A stretch of DNA of 64,000 nt from Enterococcus asini ATCC 700915 (GCF_000407365.1 NZ_ASVU01000002.1:372001-436000), one strand, 5' to 3'; shown: positions 50,926 to 61,852, counted from the stretch's first letter. The notes: generated by a model not told the origin, from the letters alone. A program made the numbers and translations.

Positions 50926-53565
50926 ATGAAACAACTCACCAGTGCCGAAGTTCGGCAACTCTTTTTAGACTTCTTTAAATCCAAAGGGCACAGCGTAGAA
51001 CCCAGCGCTTCTTTGGTACCGGTTAACGATCCTACGTTATTGTGGATCAACTCCGGTGTCGCAACGTTGAAAAAATACTTTGATGGATCTGTCGTGCCGG
51101 AAAATCCCCGGATTACCAATGCACAAAAATCCATTCGAACCAATGATATCGAAAATGTTGGGAAAACCGCACGGCACCATACCATGTTTGAAATGCTCGG
51201 GAACTTCTCCATTGGGGATTACTTTAAAGAAGAAGCGATTCACTGGGCGTGGGAATTTCTAACAGGCGCTGAATGGATGGCTTTTGATCCGGAATTACTC
51301 TATGTGACCGTTTATCCAAAAGATACGGAAGCAAAACGGATTTGGCACGAAGAAGTGGGCTTGCCTTTAGATCACATCGTGGAAATCGAAGACAACTTCT
51401 GGGATATCGGTGCTGGCCCAAGTGGTCCCGACACCGAAATCTTCTACGACCGAGGAGAAGAATTTAACGACTTAGCTCCAGACGATCCGGAAAACTATCC
51501 TGGTGGTGAAAACGAACGCTATTTGGAAATCTGGAACTTGGTCTTCTCCGAGTTTAACCACAAACCAGACGGCACTTACGAACCACTACCCCATAAAAAC
51601 ATTGATACGGGCATGGGCTTGGAACGGATGGTTTCCATCGTACAAAATGCCCCAACCAACTTTGAAACGGACTTATTCTTGCCAATCATCAAGCAAGTAG
51701 AAGACTTAAGTGGGCACTTTCAATACGGGGATAATGCACAAACGGACATCTCCTTTAAAGTGATTGCCGATCACATTCGGGCGTTGTCCTTTGCGATCGG
51801 TGACGGGGCATTGCCATCTAATGAAGGCCGGGGCTATGTCTTGCGTCGTCTGTTGCGTCGGGCAGTTATGCACGGCAAGAAACTAGGCATTGACGAAGCC
51901 TTCTTGTACAAATTGGTGCCAACAGTGGGCCACATTATGGAAAGCTACTACCCAGAAATCTTGGAACAACAAGACTTTATCGAAAAAGTCGTGAAAAACG
52001 AAGAGGAACGCTTCCACGAAACCATCAATGAAGGGTTGGAAATCTTAACCGAATTGTTGGAAAAAGTCAAAAAAGAACATGGAGATACCCTTGCCGGTAG
52101 CGACATTTTCAAATTGTACGACACCTATGGCTTCCCAGTGGAATTAACGGAAGAAGTCGCGGAAGATGAAGGTTTGAAAGTCGATCATGCTGGTTTCGAG
52201 CAAGAAATGGAAGCACAACGGACTCGGGCTCGTAACGCTCGGAGTACGGAAACTTCCATGGGTGTGCAATCCGCTTTGTTAACGGACATTAAAGTGGACA
52301 GCAAATTCGTGGGCTATGAAAAAGAAGTTGCCGATAGCGAATGCTTGGTAATTATTTCCCATGACAAATTAGTTAGCCAAATCAGCGAAGGCGCAGCTCA
52401 ATTAATCTTTTCCGAAACACCATTTTATGCAGAAATGGGGGGGCAAGTAGCCGATACCGGTGAAATTCGGGACGAAGCTGGCAATCTGGTCGCTCAAGTC
52501 AACGATGTACAAAAAGCACCAAATGGCCAATTCTTACACCAAGTAGATGTGGTGGGGGAAATCAAAGAAGGTACCAACTATCACTTAGCGATCGATAGTG
52601 CTCGTCGCAACAAGATTATCAAAAATCATACGGCGACGCACTTGTTGCACAAAGCTTTGAAAGAAGTTTTAGGCAGCCATGCTAATCAAGCCGGTTCTTT
52701 GGTCGCACCTGGACACTTGCGTTTTGACTTCAGTCATTTTGGGCAAGTGACAGCGGAAGAATTGGTGCAAATGGAAGCCATCGTCAACGAAAAAATCTGG
52801 GAAGCAATCCCTGTAGTAACGATTGAAACCGACATTGACACAGCGAAACAAATGGGTGCCATGGCACTCTTTGGGGAAAAATACGGTCACGATGTCCGAG
52901 TGGTCAACGTAGGCGATTGGTCCATCGAATTGTGTGGTGGGGTGCACGTGAAGAATACCGAAGACATCGGCATCTTCAAGATTGTTTCCGAGTCTGGAAT
53001 CGGAGCCGGTGTGCGCCGAATCGAAGCCGTAACTAGCAAGGAAGCATACGAATTGCTTTTTGGGGAAGAAACCCAATTAAAAGAAATCGCACAAATCGTG
53101 AAATCACCACAAATCAAAGAAGTAGTATCGAAAACGGAACAATTGCAACAACAACTACGACAATTGCAAAAAGACAACGAAGCTTTGGCAAGCAAACTGG
53201 CAAACCAACAAGCCGGGGATGTCTTCAATAACGTGGAAAACGCTGGCGACTTACGCTTCATCGCCGCTCAAATTCAAGTAAAAGACATGAATCAATTGCG
53301 CCAATTAGCCGATCAATGGAAACAAAAAGACCTTTCTGATGTATTGGTCTTGGCGACAACCAATGAAGGCAAAGTCAACTTGTTGGCTGCGATGAATGAC
53401 AAAGCTTTGGCAGCTGGATTTGCTGCTGGGGACTTGATCAAAACCATTGCCCCAATGGTTGGCGGTGGCGGTGGTGGCCGTAAAGACATGGCCCAAGCCG
53501 GTGGGAAAAACCCAGCAGGTATTCCTGAAGCACTCGCTGCCGTGGGTCCTTGGTTGACGAAATAG
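50926..53565 (+). CDS. alaS: Alanyl-tRNA synthetase
   Basis: Charges tRNA-Ala. The 879-residue product is full length: catalytic domain with FHTRNPQ-like region at the start, editing-domain zinc ligands NHTATHLLH (HxxxH) and CGGVH (CxxxH), and a C-terminal glycine-rich [15 protein letters not shown] segment with DHHA1 fold. The ribosome site is weak. Expression is set by the T-box leader. It is the only gene of its transcript, followed by a terminator. Confidence 0.97.
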   Translation: MKQLTSAEVRQLFLDFFKSKGHSVEPSASLVPVNDPTLLWINSGVATLKKYFDGSVVPENPRITNAQKSIRTNDIENVGKTARHHTMFEMLGNFSIGDYFKEEAIHWAWEFLTGAEWMAFDPELLYVTVYPKDTEAKRIWHEEVGLPLDHIVEIEDNFWDIGAGPSGPDTEIFYDRGEEFNDLAPDDPENYPGGENERYLEIWNLVFSEFNHKPDGTYEPLPHKNIDTGMGLERMVSIVQNAPTNFETDLFLPIIKQVEDLSGHFQYGDNAQTDISFKVIADHIRALSFAIGDGALPSNEGRGYVLRRLLRRAVMHGKKLGIDEAFLYKLVPTVGHIMESYYPEILEQQDFIEKVVKNEEERFHETINEGLEILTELLEKVKKEHGDTLAGSDIFKLYDTYGFPVELTEEVAEDEGLKVDHAGFEQEMEAQRTRARNARSTETSMGVQSALLTDIKVDSKFVGYEKEVADSECLVIISHDKLVSQISEGAAQLIFSETPFYAEMGGQVADTGEIRDEAGNLVAQVNDVQKAPNGQFLHQVDVVGEIKEGTNYHLAIDSARRNKIIKNHTATHLLHKALKEVLGSHANQAGSLVAPGHLRFDFSHFGQVTAEELVQMEAIVNEKIWEAIPVVTIETDIDTAKQMGAMALFGEKYGHDVRVVNVGDWSIELCGGVHVKNTEDIGIFKIVSESGIGAGVRRIEAVTSKEAYELLFGEETQLKEIAQIVKSPQIKEVVSKTEQLQQQLRQLQKDNEALASKLANQQAGDVFNNVENAGDLRFIAAQIQVKDMNQLRQLADQWKQKDLSDVLVLATTNEGKVNLLAAMNDKALAAGFAAGDLIKTIAPMVGGGGGGRKDMAQAGGKNPAGIPEALAAVGPWLTK

Positions 53566-53597
53566 TTTCAAAATAACGCTAGTCACCAAAAATCAAT

Positions 53598-53634
53598 GAA
53601 GGGGTCGAGGGTACGTCTCGGCCTCTTCTTATTT
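53598..53634 (+). terminator. Terminator after alaS
   Basis: GAAGGGGTCGAG (53598-53609) pairs with CTCGGCCTCTTC (53617-53628) with two G-U pairs, then a T-rich tail. Confidence 0.8.
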
Positions 53635-53714
53635 TCTTAGGAAATAGGGCTTCTATTGGCTTAGTTACTAGGTTTAATGCTAAAATGAGAGAGATAGCAA
53701 AGGAGGGGAAACCA

Positions 53715-54599
53715 TTGACAGAAGAAACCATTGACCAACAATCCGAAGTGACAGAAGAAGCCTCTAGCTTCGATGAGATCAAAAAAGTCGCTTCCGCTAA
53801 TATCGGTCAAATGTTACAAGATCTCCAGGCGTTTGAAGGCGCCATTAAGTCGGAGTCGATTCCGGATATTTACCGGATCTACAATGGTCGTCTGCATGAA
53901 GAATTAAAACGGACCTCGAATCAAAACCATGAAATCGATCGTCTCTTGACCCAAAAGATTCACGATAATTTTACCGCCCGGTTTCCATTTATGGTGCATA
54001 AGGAAAAGATTTCGGAGACGATGAATTATTACACGATTAGCGAGTATTACCGGGAGCGACCGATGATCGGTATCGACGCCAGTATCCCAGAGATTTTCAT
54101 CATTCCCAAAATCGACAGTGAATGGCAACGTTTCATGCCTCGGGCGGATGGCAAGATGCGCAATGAAGAAATCAACGCTCTAGAAGCCGAATTAAATGAA
54201 TTAGAAGCAAAAGGGATCTCGGCGAAGTCGCAACTGGAAAAAGTCAATGCCGAGCTAAAAGAACTGAAAAATCAAGAAGCGGCCATTGAAAATACCAAGG
54301 GCTTCTTTAATCGGGGCAAAGTCGAGGAAGAATTAGAACCCTTATTGAAACGCCGAGGAGAGCTAGAAGCCAAGCAAGCGGAATGGCAACAATACGTGGA
54401 CAATCGTCAGTTTGTGGCCCAAAAGCGGGCGACTTACGAAGCGCAGATGAAGCAAATTCGCTTAGCTAGAGCTTTGGTAGAAAAAGAACGCCGGCTGATT
54501 ACCAAATATTTCGGTGGTTTGACGGAAATGACCGAGCAAATCGACGAATTTTTGGCCAACTATACGGGACAAACAAGGGAGGTGAGGGACGATGAATAA
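53715..54599 (+). CDS. Coiled-coil protein of unknown function
   Basis: 294 residues, not recognised. The N-terminal 100 residues are acidic and mixed; about 150-215 and 218-268 form long charged helices (NALEAELNELEAKGISAKSQ and beyond) that look like a coiled coil. No membrane segment or signal peptide. TTG 53715 is the start: AAAGGAGGGG precedes it, while an in-frame ATG at 53685 overlaps this site. It overlaps the next gene by 8 bases. Perhaps a structural or regulatory partner of that product; function unknown. Confidence 0.7.
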   Translation: MTEETIDQQSEVTEEASSFDEIKKVASANIGQMLQDLQAFEGAIKSESIPDIYRIYNGRLHEELKRTSNQNHEIDRLLTQKIHDNFTARFPFMVHKEKISETMNYYTISEYYRERPMIGIDASIPEIFIIPKIDSEWQRFMPRADGKMRNEEINALEAELNELEAKGISAKSQLEKVNAELKELKNQEAAIENTKGFFNRGKVEEELEPLLKRRGELEAKQAEWQQYVDNRQFVAQKRATYEAQMKQIRLARALVEKERRLITKYFGGLTEMTEQIDEFLANYTGQTREVRDDE

Positions 54600-55767
54600 C
54601 GAAAATGAACGCAAGGAAACAAAAATCAACACAAAAGAAGTCATCGTGCCCGAAAACACGACGCAAGCTCCCACGCCACAGGAAGTAACCGAGGAAATCC
54701 TTCCAGCAGATCACCTATCTGAAGAAACTACTGCAGCAGCAACAGAAGAAGCTACGGAAGTGGTAGAACCCTCTGAGGAAGTCTCAAATGTGGAAAATGC
54801 CGATGGGACGGAAGCAACAGCCGAGGATGAATTGGACACCCTTGATTTGGAGGCAGATGTCACAGAAGTAGCGTCTACTCAAGAAAAAATCCCTACCGAA
54901 ATTCCCCGAAGCAGTGAAATGGAACGCTATTATCAAAGCAAAGAAGCCGACCATCAAGAAATCGAACAATTAATCGCCACGGCAGAACGGGAATTAGCCG
55001 ATTTAAAACTGCGTAAAGCCTTAATGGAAGCCGATTTCGGTCAATTATTGCAGTATTATCAAGAATTGATTTTGCCGAATGAGCCGATTTCACCGATTGC
55101 GAAGAAGACCTTGTTGGAGTACTTCTCTTATGAATTGTTAAAACCACTCCACACGGTGGGATTGACTCAAGGAAGTCGCTACGATGTCTGGCAGAGCAAG
55201 CATTTCTTGATCCAATACCAGCTCACGGAGACGCAAAACTTGGCGTTAAATTTCCAAATGACCCCAATCGACAGCCGGTTTACTACCGCATTTATGAACT
55301 TAATGACGGTAAAACCAGGGGAAATGGTAGTGGAAGTAGAGGACAATCAAGTCTTGGAACTGGTTCGGCAATGGCATGTGGAACACGTCTTTTCCACAAA
55401 TCAGTTGTCTTTAATCAACTATGATCTAAATCAGCTTTTGACTCATTTCCGGGAATTAGGCTTCACCATTACCCCAAGCCTATTGGACAATGCTCACCCG
55501 CTACAAGTGCGCCTAGATTCCGAATTTCCATTGGAAGCAAGTGTTTTGGATGATATTTTCATTAAAGCCATGGAAAATCCCGAATTTGACTTTGAGACCT
55601 TGCCTGAGGATCGTTACCAAGTCTTATTAGACCAAGAGCAAAAGCTTACTATCAGCGAGATGGCAGAAGGAGTGACCAGTCTTTTTGTAGACTCCGACAA
55701 TCGTCGCCGCTCACTATTAGACTTCTTTACTAGTTATCCATTCCTAGTGCCTTTAATGGTACGCTAA
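54592..55767 (+). CDS. Acidic-N-terminus protein of unknown function
   Basis: 391 residues, not recognised. Residues 1-105 are highly acidic, rich in Glu, Thr and Ala and probably disordered. A charged helix (about 115-145) leads to a folded domain of mixed structure (about 145-391) with no recognised motif. GGGAGG precedes the ATG within the end of the previous gene, so the pair is coupled. No signal peptide or membrane segment is visible. A terminator follows. Confidence 0.7.
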   Translation: MNNENERKETKINTKEVIVPENTTQAPTPQEVTEEILPADHLSEETTAAATEEATEVVEPSEEVSNVENADGTEATAEDELDTLDLEADVTEVASTQEKIPTEIPRSSEMERYYQSKEADHQEIEQLIATAERELADLKLRKALMEADFGQLLQYYQELILPNEPISPIAKKTLLEYFSYELLKPLHTVGLTQGSRYDVWQSKHFLIQYQLTETQNLALNFQMTPIDSRFTTAFMNLMTVKPGEMVVEVEDNQVLELVRQWHVEHVFSTNQLSLINYDLNQLLTHFRELGFTITPSLLDNAHPLQVRLDSEFPLEASVLDDIFIKAMENPEFDFETLPEDRYQVLLDQEQKLTISEMAEGVTSLFVDSDNRRRSLLDFFTSYPFLVPLMVR

Positions 55768-55777
55768 ATACAAAAGA

Positions 55778-55815
55778 AAACCCGTCCCACTCGTAGTTAG
55801 AGTGGAACGGGTTTG
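55778..55815. terminator. Bidirectional terminator
   Basis: AAACCCGTCCCACTC pairs with GAGTGGAACGGGTTT with one mismatch; T/A runs on both sides, between convergent genes. Confidence 0.9.
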
Positions 55816-55817
55816 TT

Positions 55818-56234
55818 TTATTCTTGATACAAGGTACCTCGTTTTGGCAAGAAAGCAGCATCGAGACCGGCCAAACGTTTGTCAATACGCTGGGCTACGG
55901 GATCTTCCCGTAATTTGCGATAGGCGATTAAAAGCAGGCCTCGTTCTTTGTCCGGACGATTTTGCCCCCGGTACAAATTGGCTAAGCGCTCGATGTAGCT
56001 GTAATCACCATAGTCATTGATCTCGCAAAGATATAAGAACAAGTCCTCGGCTTTGTCAAAATCCTGATCCCCATAGTAAGTCAAAGCTTGGCGATAGAGC
56101 TTGATTTCGAAGCTCTCGTCTTGTTGGATGGCTTTGCGTTTGCGCCATTCCCGCATGGAGATTTTTTCGATTGTATTGCCCTGGGCATCGCGAATCAGGA
56201 TGACCGGCACGTCTTGGGGATTGAGTTCTGGCAT
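55818..56234 (-). CDS. Hypothetical protein, TPR-like
   Basis: 138 residues, mostly helical. LYRQALTYYGDQDFDKAEDLFLYLCEINDYGDYSYIERLANLYRGQNRPDKERGLLL reads like two tetratricopeptide-style helix pairs, suggesting a protein-binding role. The first 30 residues are beta-like. CTGGGAG precedes the ATG. No known family is claimed. Soluble; function unknown. Confidence 0.65.
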   Translation of the reverse strand: MPELNPQDVPVILIRDAQGNTIEKISMREWRKRKAIQQDESFEIKLYRQALTYYGDQDFDKAEDLFLYLCEINDYGDYSYIERLANLYRGQNRPDKERGLLLIAYRKLREDPVAQRIDKRLAGLDAAFLPKRGTLYQE

Positions 56235-56348
56235 TTGGCTCCCAGCTTTCTTCTAGTATATTACCCAGATTATAGCCAATCTGTGACCAAAGCACAATCA
56301 AAACCCTGTTTGATTTTTCCTTAAGATTCATCGAGACGAAAAAGACGT

Positions 56349-56858
56349 TTACAAGTCTTTGCTGTTGATCAACTGGGAAATCCCGTAAACGATCAAAATC
56401 CCCCCAAAGAATTGGAACAACAAAAGCACGCTGCGGAAGGGATTAAACATCAGCACGACCCCGGCAATACACAGAAGCAAGCCGAAGATTAGCCAAGAAA
56501 GCCGCCCTTGATTGACTTTGTTTAAGGCTAGTTCTTGGCGCAATTGCCGAATCCCTGCTAAAAGCACCATCAAACCTAAGAAGAAGGGGATGATGGAGAC
56601 AATGGTCTTGGCTAAGACGATCACACCCAAGGCCACGAGTAGAAGCAGTACCCCACTAGCATAAGCACTGGCATCCCGGGGCTTTTCCCGTAAAACCGTG
56701 TAGAGGTTCAACAGTCCCATAAAAGCAAAGTAGGCGGCAACCAAATAAACGATGCCGTTAAAAACCATGCCAGGTTTCCAGACCACTAGGACTCCGATTG
56801 CGATTAAAAGCAAGCCACTTAAAATAAACTTGCTGCGAATTTTTTCTAACCATTCCAT
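56349..56858 (-). CDS. DUF308/HdeD-like membrane protein
   Basis: 169 residues with about six hydrophobic segments in three hairpins, matching the DUF308 (HdeD-like) repeat pattern. The last segment ends in GGILIVYGISQLI. Family function uncertain (acid resistance in E. coli HdeD). GGGAGGA precedes ATG 56858; an in-frame ATG at 56873 is upstream of it. Confidence 0.82.
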   Translation of the reverse strand: MEWLEKIRSKFILSGLLLIAIGVLVVWKPGMVFNGIVYLVAAYFAFMGLLNLYTVLREKPRDASAYASGVLLLLVALGVIVLAKTIVSIIPFFLGLMVLLAGIRQLRQELALNKVNQGRLSWLIFGLLLCIAGVVLMFNPFRSVLLLFQFFGGILIVYGISQLINSKDL

Positions 56859-57011
56859 GATGATTCCTCCCATCTCTCTTGCTTCTATTGTAGCCGATTA
56901 CCCCCTTTCAGGAAAAGCGACATCCTCTAGAAAACGCCCCGCAGTTGTCAAATAGTAGATTTTACAGTATCTTTGAAGAGAAGTGTATTTTCCAAAGAAA
57001 GGAGAAACAAG

Positions 57012-57485
57012 ATGAATGTCTTTAACGGATTGTTGCTCCTTCTAGTGATTGTCTTATACGGTTATTTGATTCTGGTTCGACGCGAGTTGGTGTTCGTCTC
57101 AAAACGCCGCTCCACGATCAATGTGGCAGTGCCTTTGTTTGCCATTGGTGCCTTGTTTTTGGCCACCCACGAAGCAACTAGTCTCAATGATCAGATTCGC
57201 GGCTGGCTCGGAGCCTTGCTGATCTTTAGCTTTTTCTTAGACTCCAAAGGTCTGGCCAAAGAGCGCATTGTCACTAATGCCATGGATTTAAAAGGGGTTC
57301 CTTACGAAGAGGTCAACCGGGTAGTTCTTTTGGCTAATGGAAAAAAGACCAAATTGAACTTCTTTCGCAAAGGAATGCGGGGGCCTTTATTAGTCTTTGA
57401 TGCTCCGGTACAAGAAATCGTGGTGTTTTTGGCGGAACGACTGCAAGAGGGTACTCCAATAGAAGTTATCGTCGGAGAAGAATAG
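57012..57485 (+). CDS. Membrane protein of unknown function with a C-terminal soluble domain
   Basis: 157 residues. Hydrophobic segments lie near 4-22, 36-52 and 64-80; the rest is a soluble domain with short strands (GVPYEEVNRVVLLANGKKTKLNFF). It might be a PH-like or DUF5673-type domain, but I cannot confirm it. AAAGGAG precedes ATG 57012; the frame continues upstream to 56973 without a site. Confidence 0.7.
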   Translation: MNVFNGLLLLLVIVLYGYLILVRRELVFVSKRRSTINVAVPLFAIGALFLATHEATSLNDQIRGWLGALLIFSFFLDSKGLAKERIVTNAMDLKGVPYEEVNRVVLLANGKKTKLNFFRKGMRGPLLVFDAPVQEIVVFLAERLQEGTPIEVIVGEE

Positions 57486-57545
57486 GCTTGTTCTCTAAGA
57501 CTGTTAAAAGTCTTTTGTCAAAATTCTGCAAATAACTCGTTTTAT

Positions 57546-57574
57546 TTTACCCAATCTTTCCTAAATGGTACACT
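57546..57574 (+). promoter_or_regulatory. Probable lepB promoter
   Basis: TTTACC (57546-57551), 17-base spacer, TACACT (57569-57574), 49 bases before the lepB start. Confidence 0.5.
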
Positions 57575-57622
57575 TATTGTAAGTAATTGCACAAAGGCTA
57601 ACCAAGAAGGGAAGGGCTTGGT

Positions 57623-58165
57623 ATGAAAAAAGAATGGCTTAAAACACTCCTAGCTTTACTAGGAATTTTTGTCGTCTTATGGCTATTGCGGCAATTCGTT
57701 TTCACCCCGGTAATCGTCAAAGGAGATTCCATGGATCCCACTTTACACGATGATGAGCGGGTGATTGCGCTGTTAAACTTCCAAGTAGAGCGCTTTGATA
57801 TCGTGACTTTTCCTGCGCCAGATGAGCCAGGGAAAAACTATATCAAGCGGGTCATCGGTTTACCCGGTGAGGTTGTGGAGTATCAAGAAGACGTCCTTTA
57901 CGTGGATGGTCAAGCGATTGAGGAACCGTATCTTAAAGAGTACAAAGAAGCACTTACGGACGGCTTGCCACTGACCTTAGGACCAGGACACAAAACCAGC
58001 TTTAGCTTTGGGAAAATTCCCCAAGGTAAAATTCTCGTTATGGGGGACAATCGGCGGATTTCCAAGGATTCCCGGTCCATTGGCTTTATCGAGGAAGCCA
58101 CGGTTGCCGGAGATGTAAAGCTGATTTTCTGGCCCCCAGAAGACATTGGACTCATTAATCATTGA
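57623..58165 (+). CDS. lepB: Signal peptidase I
   Basis: Membrane protease that removes signal peptides from exported proteins. 180 residues: one N-terminal anchor (about 7-25), catalytic Ser in KGDSMDPT (about 37-44), catalytic Lys in YIKRVIGLPGE, and the conserved MGDNRRISKDSR. A full-length Gram-positive type. AGAAGGGAAG precedes the ATG. It has its own terminator. Confidence 0.94.
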   Translation: MKKEWLKTLLALLGIFVVLWLLRQFVFTPVIVKGDSMDPTLHDDERVIALLNFQVERFDIVTFPAPDEPGKNYIKRVIGLPGEVVEYQEDVLYVDGQAIEEPYLKEYKEALTDGLPLTLGPGHKTSFSFGKIPQGKILVMGDNRRISKDSRSIGFIEEATVAGDVKLIFWPPEDIGLINH

Positions 58166-58166
58166 T

Positions 58167-58207
58167 AAAAACTCTAAAAAGACTTTGGTGTCTTTTTAGA
58201 GTTTTTG
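58167..58207 (+). terminator. Terminator after lepB
   Basis: AAAACTCTAAAAAGAC pairs perfectly with GTCTTTTTAGAGTTTT across a six-base loop, then T. Confidence 0.92.
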
Positions 58208-58276
58208 TTGTCTTCGGACTTTGCTTGGAAATTTTGTTATACTAAAGAAACCATTAGGAAATTAGGAGGGCGTCTT

Positions 58277-61200
58277 ATGAGTTTACGATTTCTATTGGGT
58301 CACGGAAACTGTGATTTACAGGCTTCCGCTGTGGATGAAGCAGTGGCATTCAAACAGGCTCATCCCCAGGGAAAGGTCTTTTTTTTGGTGCCCAATTACA
58401 ATAAATTCGTGCAAGAACAAGAACTATTGCAAGGCTTGAAACAACGGCAGCAAACGCCGGGCTTTAGCACCATTGATATCCAAGTTTTCAGTTTTTATCG
58501 CTTGGCTTGGTACTTTTTACAACAAACCGGCCAATTAACTGAAAACACCATTAGCGAGACCGGGAGCCTCATGATTTTGCGCCAAGTGTTAGGGGAATTA
58601 GCAGAGGACTTGGTGGTTTTTAAAAGCGAGATTCAAAAAGCTGGCTTCGTACGCCAGTTGTTGGACTTTTACCAAGAACTCACTGGGGGGAATCTGGCCC
58701 CGGCAGACTTACTTGCCAATCAGGACTTCACTACTCTCACAGGGCCCGAAACGGCCAAATGGCAAGATGAACAAGCCAAACTTGCTGAAGTCGCCAAAAT
58801 TTTAACCGCTTATCAAAAAGCTTTAAATGACCGAGATTTGCAAGTGGAAGATCCTTTGGCTGTTTTAGTGAACTTTTTACAAGGGAATTTGGCTCAAGAC
58901 TTGGTGGCGCCACCGGATTTATCGGAAACTTTGTTTATCGCCTATGGTTTTGAAGAGCTCTATGCCCAAGAAGTTCAGTTGTTACAGGTGCTTTTAAGTA
59001 AAGCCGACTTGACCATGACTTTGTTACTGGATCGGCAGTATACCACGGCGCCACCCTCATCTTTGGACTTGTTCCATGCCACGGGGAAAATCTTTTACCA
59101 ATTAACCCAAGCAGCCCAACAGGCTAATACTACCATCGCCGTTTTACCTGCTGCCAAAGACTGCACGGAGTATCCTCATTTAGTGGAACTAGAGCGCTTT
59201 TGGCGTCTGACCCAAAACCAAGGACAATACCGGCCGCAACTCTCCTTGCAAGATTGGGTTCATCTGTGGAAGGCGGTCACTCCAGAAGAAGAAATTCGCC
59301 AAATTACCGCAGAAATCAAGCGACTGCTTAGCCATGATCCCAAATTGCGCTTAAAAGACATCCAAGTGGTGACGAATGATTTGGAAACTTATGGGGAGTT
59401 GATTCCTCATTTATTCCAGCAAGCGGAATTACCTTTTTATATCGACCAAAAAGCCACTATGGATCAGCATCCACTGGTGGAATTTCTGCGGACGCTTTTG
59501 GATCTGCCGCGCTATCACTATCGCTTAGAAGACATCTTACAATTATTGAAAAGCGAGCTGTTCTTGCCTAAAAGTTACTTGGAGGCGGCCGCCGGACAAC
59601 GTCAGCAAGCTTTAAACCAATTCCGCCGGGATGTAGATTTGACGGAAAATCTCGCTTTGAAGCAAAATTTTCAAGGGTATTATTGGTTGGCCGAACAAGA
59701 CTGGCCGGTGATGCGCTTTGATTTTGAAAATGCCCTACAACTGGAAACAGGGCAATTACCCGAACGGTCCAATCGCTTGCGCCGGGCATTCCGAGATCAA
59801 GTGGGCACTTTTATCACGGAGTTAACTAAGGCGAAAACCGGTCGGGCTGCTTGTGTGTTGCTTTATCAGTTTTTATTAGATGCTGGGGTAGCGGATAACT
59901 TGCTTTACTGGCGAGACGAGGCAGTAAAAATGGGGCAATTGGAAAATGCCCGGAATCACGAGCAGACTTGGAGTTCCCTAATGGCCTTAATGGATGAGTA
60001 CGTGGACATCTATGGCGAAGAAGCATTCGACTTTGAATTGTTCCAGGAAGTCTTTAGTGCTGGGTTGGAAAATACTGCTTACGGAAAAATTCCCGCCACG
60101 ATTGACCAGATTCAGATTAATCAGCTGACTCTAAGTCGTCCTCGCCAGTGTAAAGTGACCTTTGCCATTGGCTTAAACGAGACCAATTTCCCGCAAGCAC
60201 CGGGAAATCCTAGTCTGTTAACCGATGAAGAACGAAGCCGGTTAAATCAAGTTTTACCAGAAGAAAAATTTATCAAAGAAGGTACTGGGGAGCAAAATGC
60301 CCGCTCCCCATTGATTGCGTACAAATTGTTTTTATCCGCCACGGAGCAGTTGTACTTAAGCTACGCCGCGAATTACGATACCCAGCAAAACATCCAGATT
60401 TCTCCTTATTTGCGCCGCTTCCAAACTTGGCTCAAGCTTCCTTTAGAAGACCGGGGGCTTTTGACACCGGAGGGACATGCGGGGCAGTACTTGGCGAGTT
60501 ACCGTAGTGCGATTGGTCAATTAAATAATTTGTACCGCCAGTGCGAGCAAGAAAAGCTTTTGATTCCCCATGTGTGGCAACGGGTGGAACAGGCGTTACA
60601 GGAAAGTCCCGTGGCAGAAATCGCCAAAAGGGCTTTTGCCGGTCGCAGCCACCAAAACTTACCCCTGGCAATGGATCCAAGCCTAGCCCAAGAGGTTTAC
60701 GGCCAAGACATTTATGCCTCGGTATCCCGCTTGGAGAGCTTCTACGAGTGTGAGTATCGGTATTTCGCCGCCTATGGTTTACGCTTAAAAGAGCGAGAAT
60801 TATACGGCATGGATACGTTAATGACCGGGAGTTTGTTTCATGACTCCTTGAATCGTTTCTTAAAAGCTGTTTCAGCTTTAGGCCAAGATTTTACCGCTCT
60901 TTCAGAGGAGAGACGCCAAAGTGTCATTGAAGAACTCTTGCAAGCACTCTTTACGGAGCCTCAATACCAAGTGTTGCAAAGTTCCGCCCGTATGGAGTAC
61001 TTGCGCTACCGTTTAGAAAAGACCATTAAGAAGATGACTTGGACTTTGCAAGAACAAGGCAAGCGGACCAAGATGCGTCCTGTGCAAACGGAAGTACTTT
61101 TCGGGCAAATCGCCGGTAAAGAGGGGATTCCCGGTTTAGAGTTACCGATGAAAAATGGCGGCAAGCTCCACGTGCGGGGGAAAATCGACCGGGTGGATGC

Positions 61201-61852
61201 CTTAGAGCTCGCCGACGAAGCCTGGCTTGCAGTAGTGGACTATAAGTCCGGGGACAAGCAGTTTAATCTGATGGAAGCTTACTATGGTTTGGCGATGCAA
61301 TTACTGACTTATTTGGATGTGGCTTTGCGAGATGCGGATAAATTAATCGGCACTAAAGAGGCTCATCCCGCGGGGGCTTATTACTTGCGGATTCACGACC
61401 CGATTCAAAATCCAGAAGACTGGCTCAAACAGCGGCCTTTGGATAAGTACAAACTCAAAGGATTCTACGCAAAGAATGGCCAATTGTATCCGGCCCTAGA
61501 CACCACTTTGCAGGAAAAAGAAGCTTCCCAGCTTTACCCCATCACCAAAGATGCCAAGGGAATCGTTAAGCCCGTGGCCCAAAATAAAAACTTTTACAGT
61601 GAAGATGAAATTCACCTGATGCAAGACTACAATCGCTTGAAGATGCAACAAGTCGCAGACACTATCGTTACCGGGGAAATCGCTTTGAACCCCTATTTAA
61701 GTCCTAGTGGCAAGCGAGCTTGCAGTTTCTGTCCTTTCCGCAGTCTGTGTACCTTTGATGTAATGCTTCAGGAAAATGACTACCATCGCTTACGGGCCCA
61801 AGACAAGGAAAATCTCTTAAAAGAAATGGAGGAGGCGTTAAAAGATGAGTAA
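58277..61852 (+). CDS. rexB: ATP-dependent helicase/nuclease subunit B (RexB/AddB)
   Basis: Partner of RexA in the nuclease-helicase that processes double-strand breaks. 1191 residues. The N-terminus LRFLLGHGNCDLQ lacks a Walker A, as in other lactic-acid RexB proteins. The C-terminal nuclease domain has VVDYKSG with the acidic metal ligand. Iron-sulfur cysteines are seen at YECEY and CSFCPFRSLC. AGGAGGG precedes ATG 58277; the frame extends upstream to 58205 without a site. Overlaps rexA by 8 bases. Confidence 0.95.
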   Translation: MSLRFLLGHGNCDLQASAVDEAVAFKQAHPQGKVFFLVPNYNKFVQEQELLQGLKQRQQTPGFSTIDIQVFSFYRLAWYFLQQTGQLTENTISETGSLMILRQVLGELAEDLVVFKSEIQKAGFVRQLLDFYQELTGGNLAPADLLANQDFTTLTGPETAKWQDEQAKLAEVAKILTAYQKALNDRDLQVEDPLAVLVNFLQGNLAQDLVAPPDLSETLFIAYGFEELYAQEVQLLQVLLSKADLTMTLLLDRQYTTAPPSSLDLFHATGKIFYQLTQAAQQANTTIAVLPAAKDCTEYPHLVELERFWRLTQNQGQYRPQLSLQDWVHLWKAVTPEEEIRQITAEIKRLLSHDPKLRLKDIQVVTNDLETYGELIPHLFQQAELPFYIDQKATMDQHPLVEFLRTLLDLPRYHYRLEDILQLLKSELFLPKSYLEAAAGQRQQALNQFRRDVDLTENLALKQNFQGYYWLAEQDWPVMRFDFENALQLETGQLPERSNRLRRAFRDQVGTFITELTKAKTGRAACVLLYQFLLDAGVADNLLYWRDEAVKMGQLENARNHEQTWSSLMALMDEYVDIYGEEAFDFELFQEVFSAGLENTAYGKIPATIDQIQINQLTLSRPRQCKVTFAIGLNETNFPQAPGNPSLLTDEERSRLNQVLPEEKFIKEGTGEQNARSPLIAYKLFLSATEQLYLSYAANYDTQQNIQISPYLRRFQTWLKLPLEDRGLLTPEGHAGQYLASYRSAIGQLNNLYRQCEQEKLLIPHVWQRVEQALQESPVAEIAKRAFAGRSHQNLPLAMDPSLAQEVYGQDIYASVSRLESFYECEYRYFAAYGLRLKERELYGMDTLMTGSLFHDSLNRFLKAVSALGQDFTALSEERRQSVIEELLQALFTEPQYQVLQSSARMEYLRYRLEKTIKKMTWTLQEQGKRTKMRPVQTEVLFGQIAGKEGIPGLELPMKNGGKLHVRGKIDRVDALELADEAWLAVVDYKSGDKQFNLMEAYYGLAMQLLTYLDVALRDADKLIGTKEAHPAGAYYLRIHDPIQNPEDWLKQRPLDKYKLKGFYAKNGQLYPALDTTLQEKEASQLYPITKDAKGIVKPVAQNKNFYSEDEIHLMQDYNRLKMQQVADTIVTGEIALNPYLSPSGKRACSFCPFRSLCTFDVMLQENDYHRLRAQDKENLLKEMEEALKDE

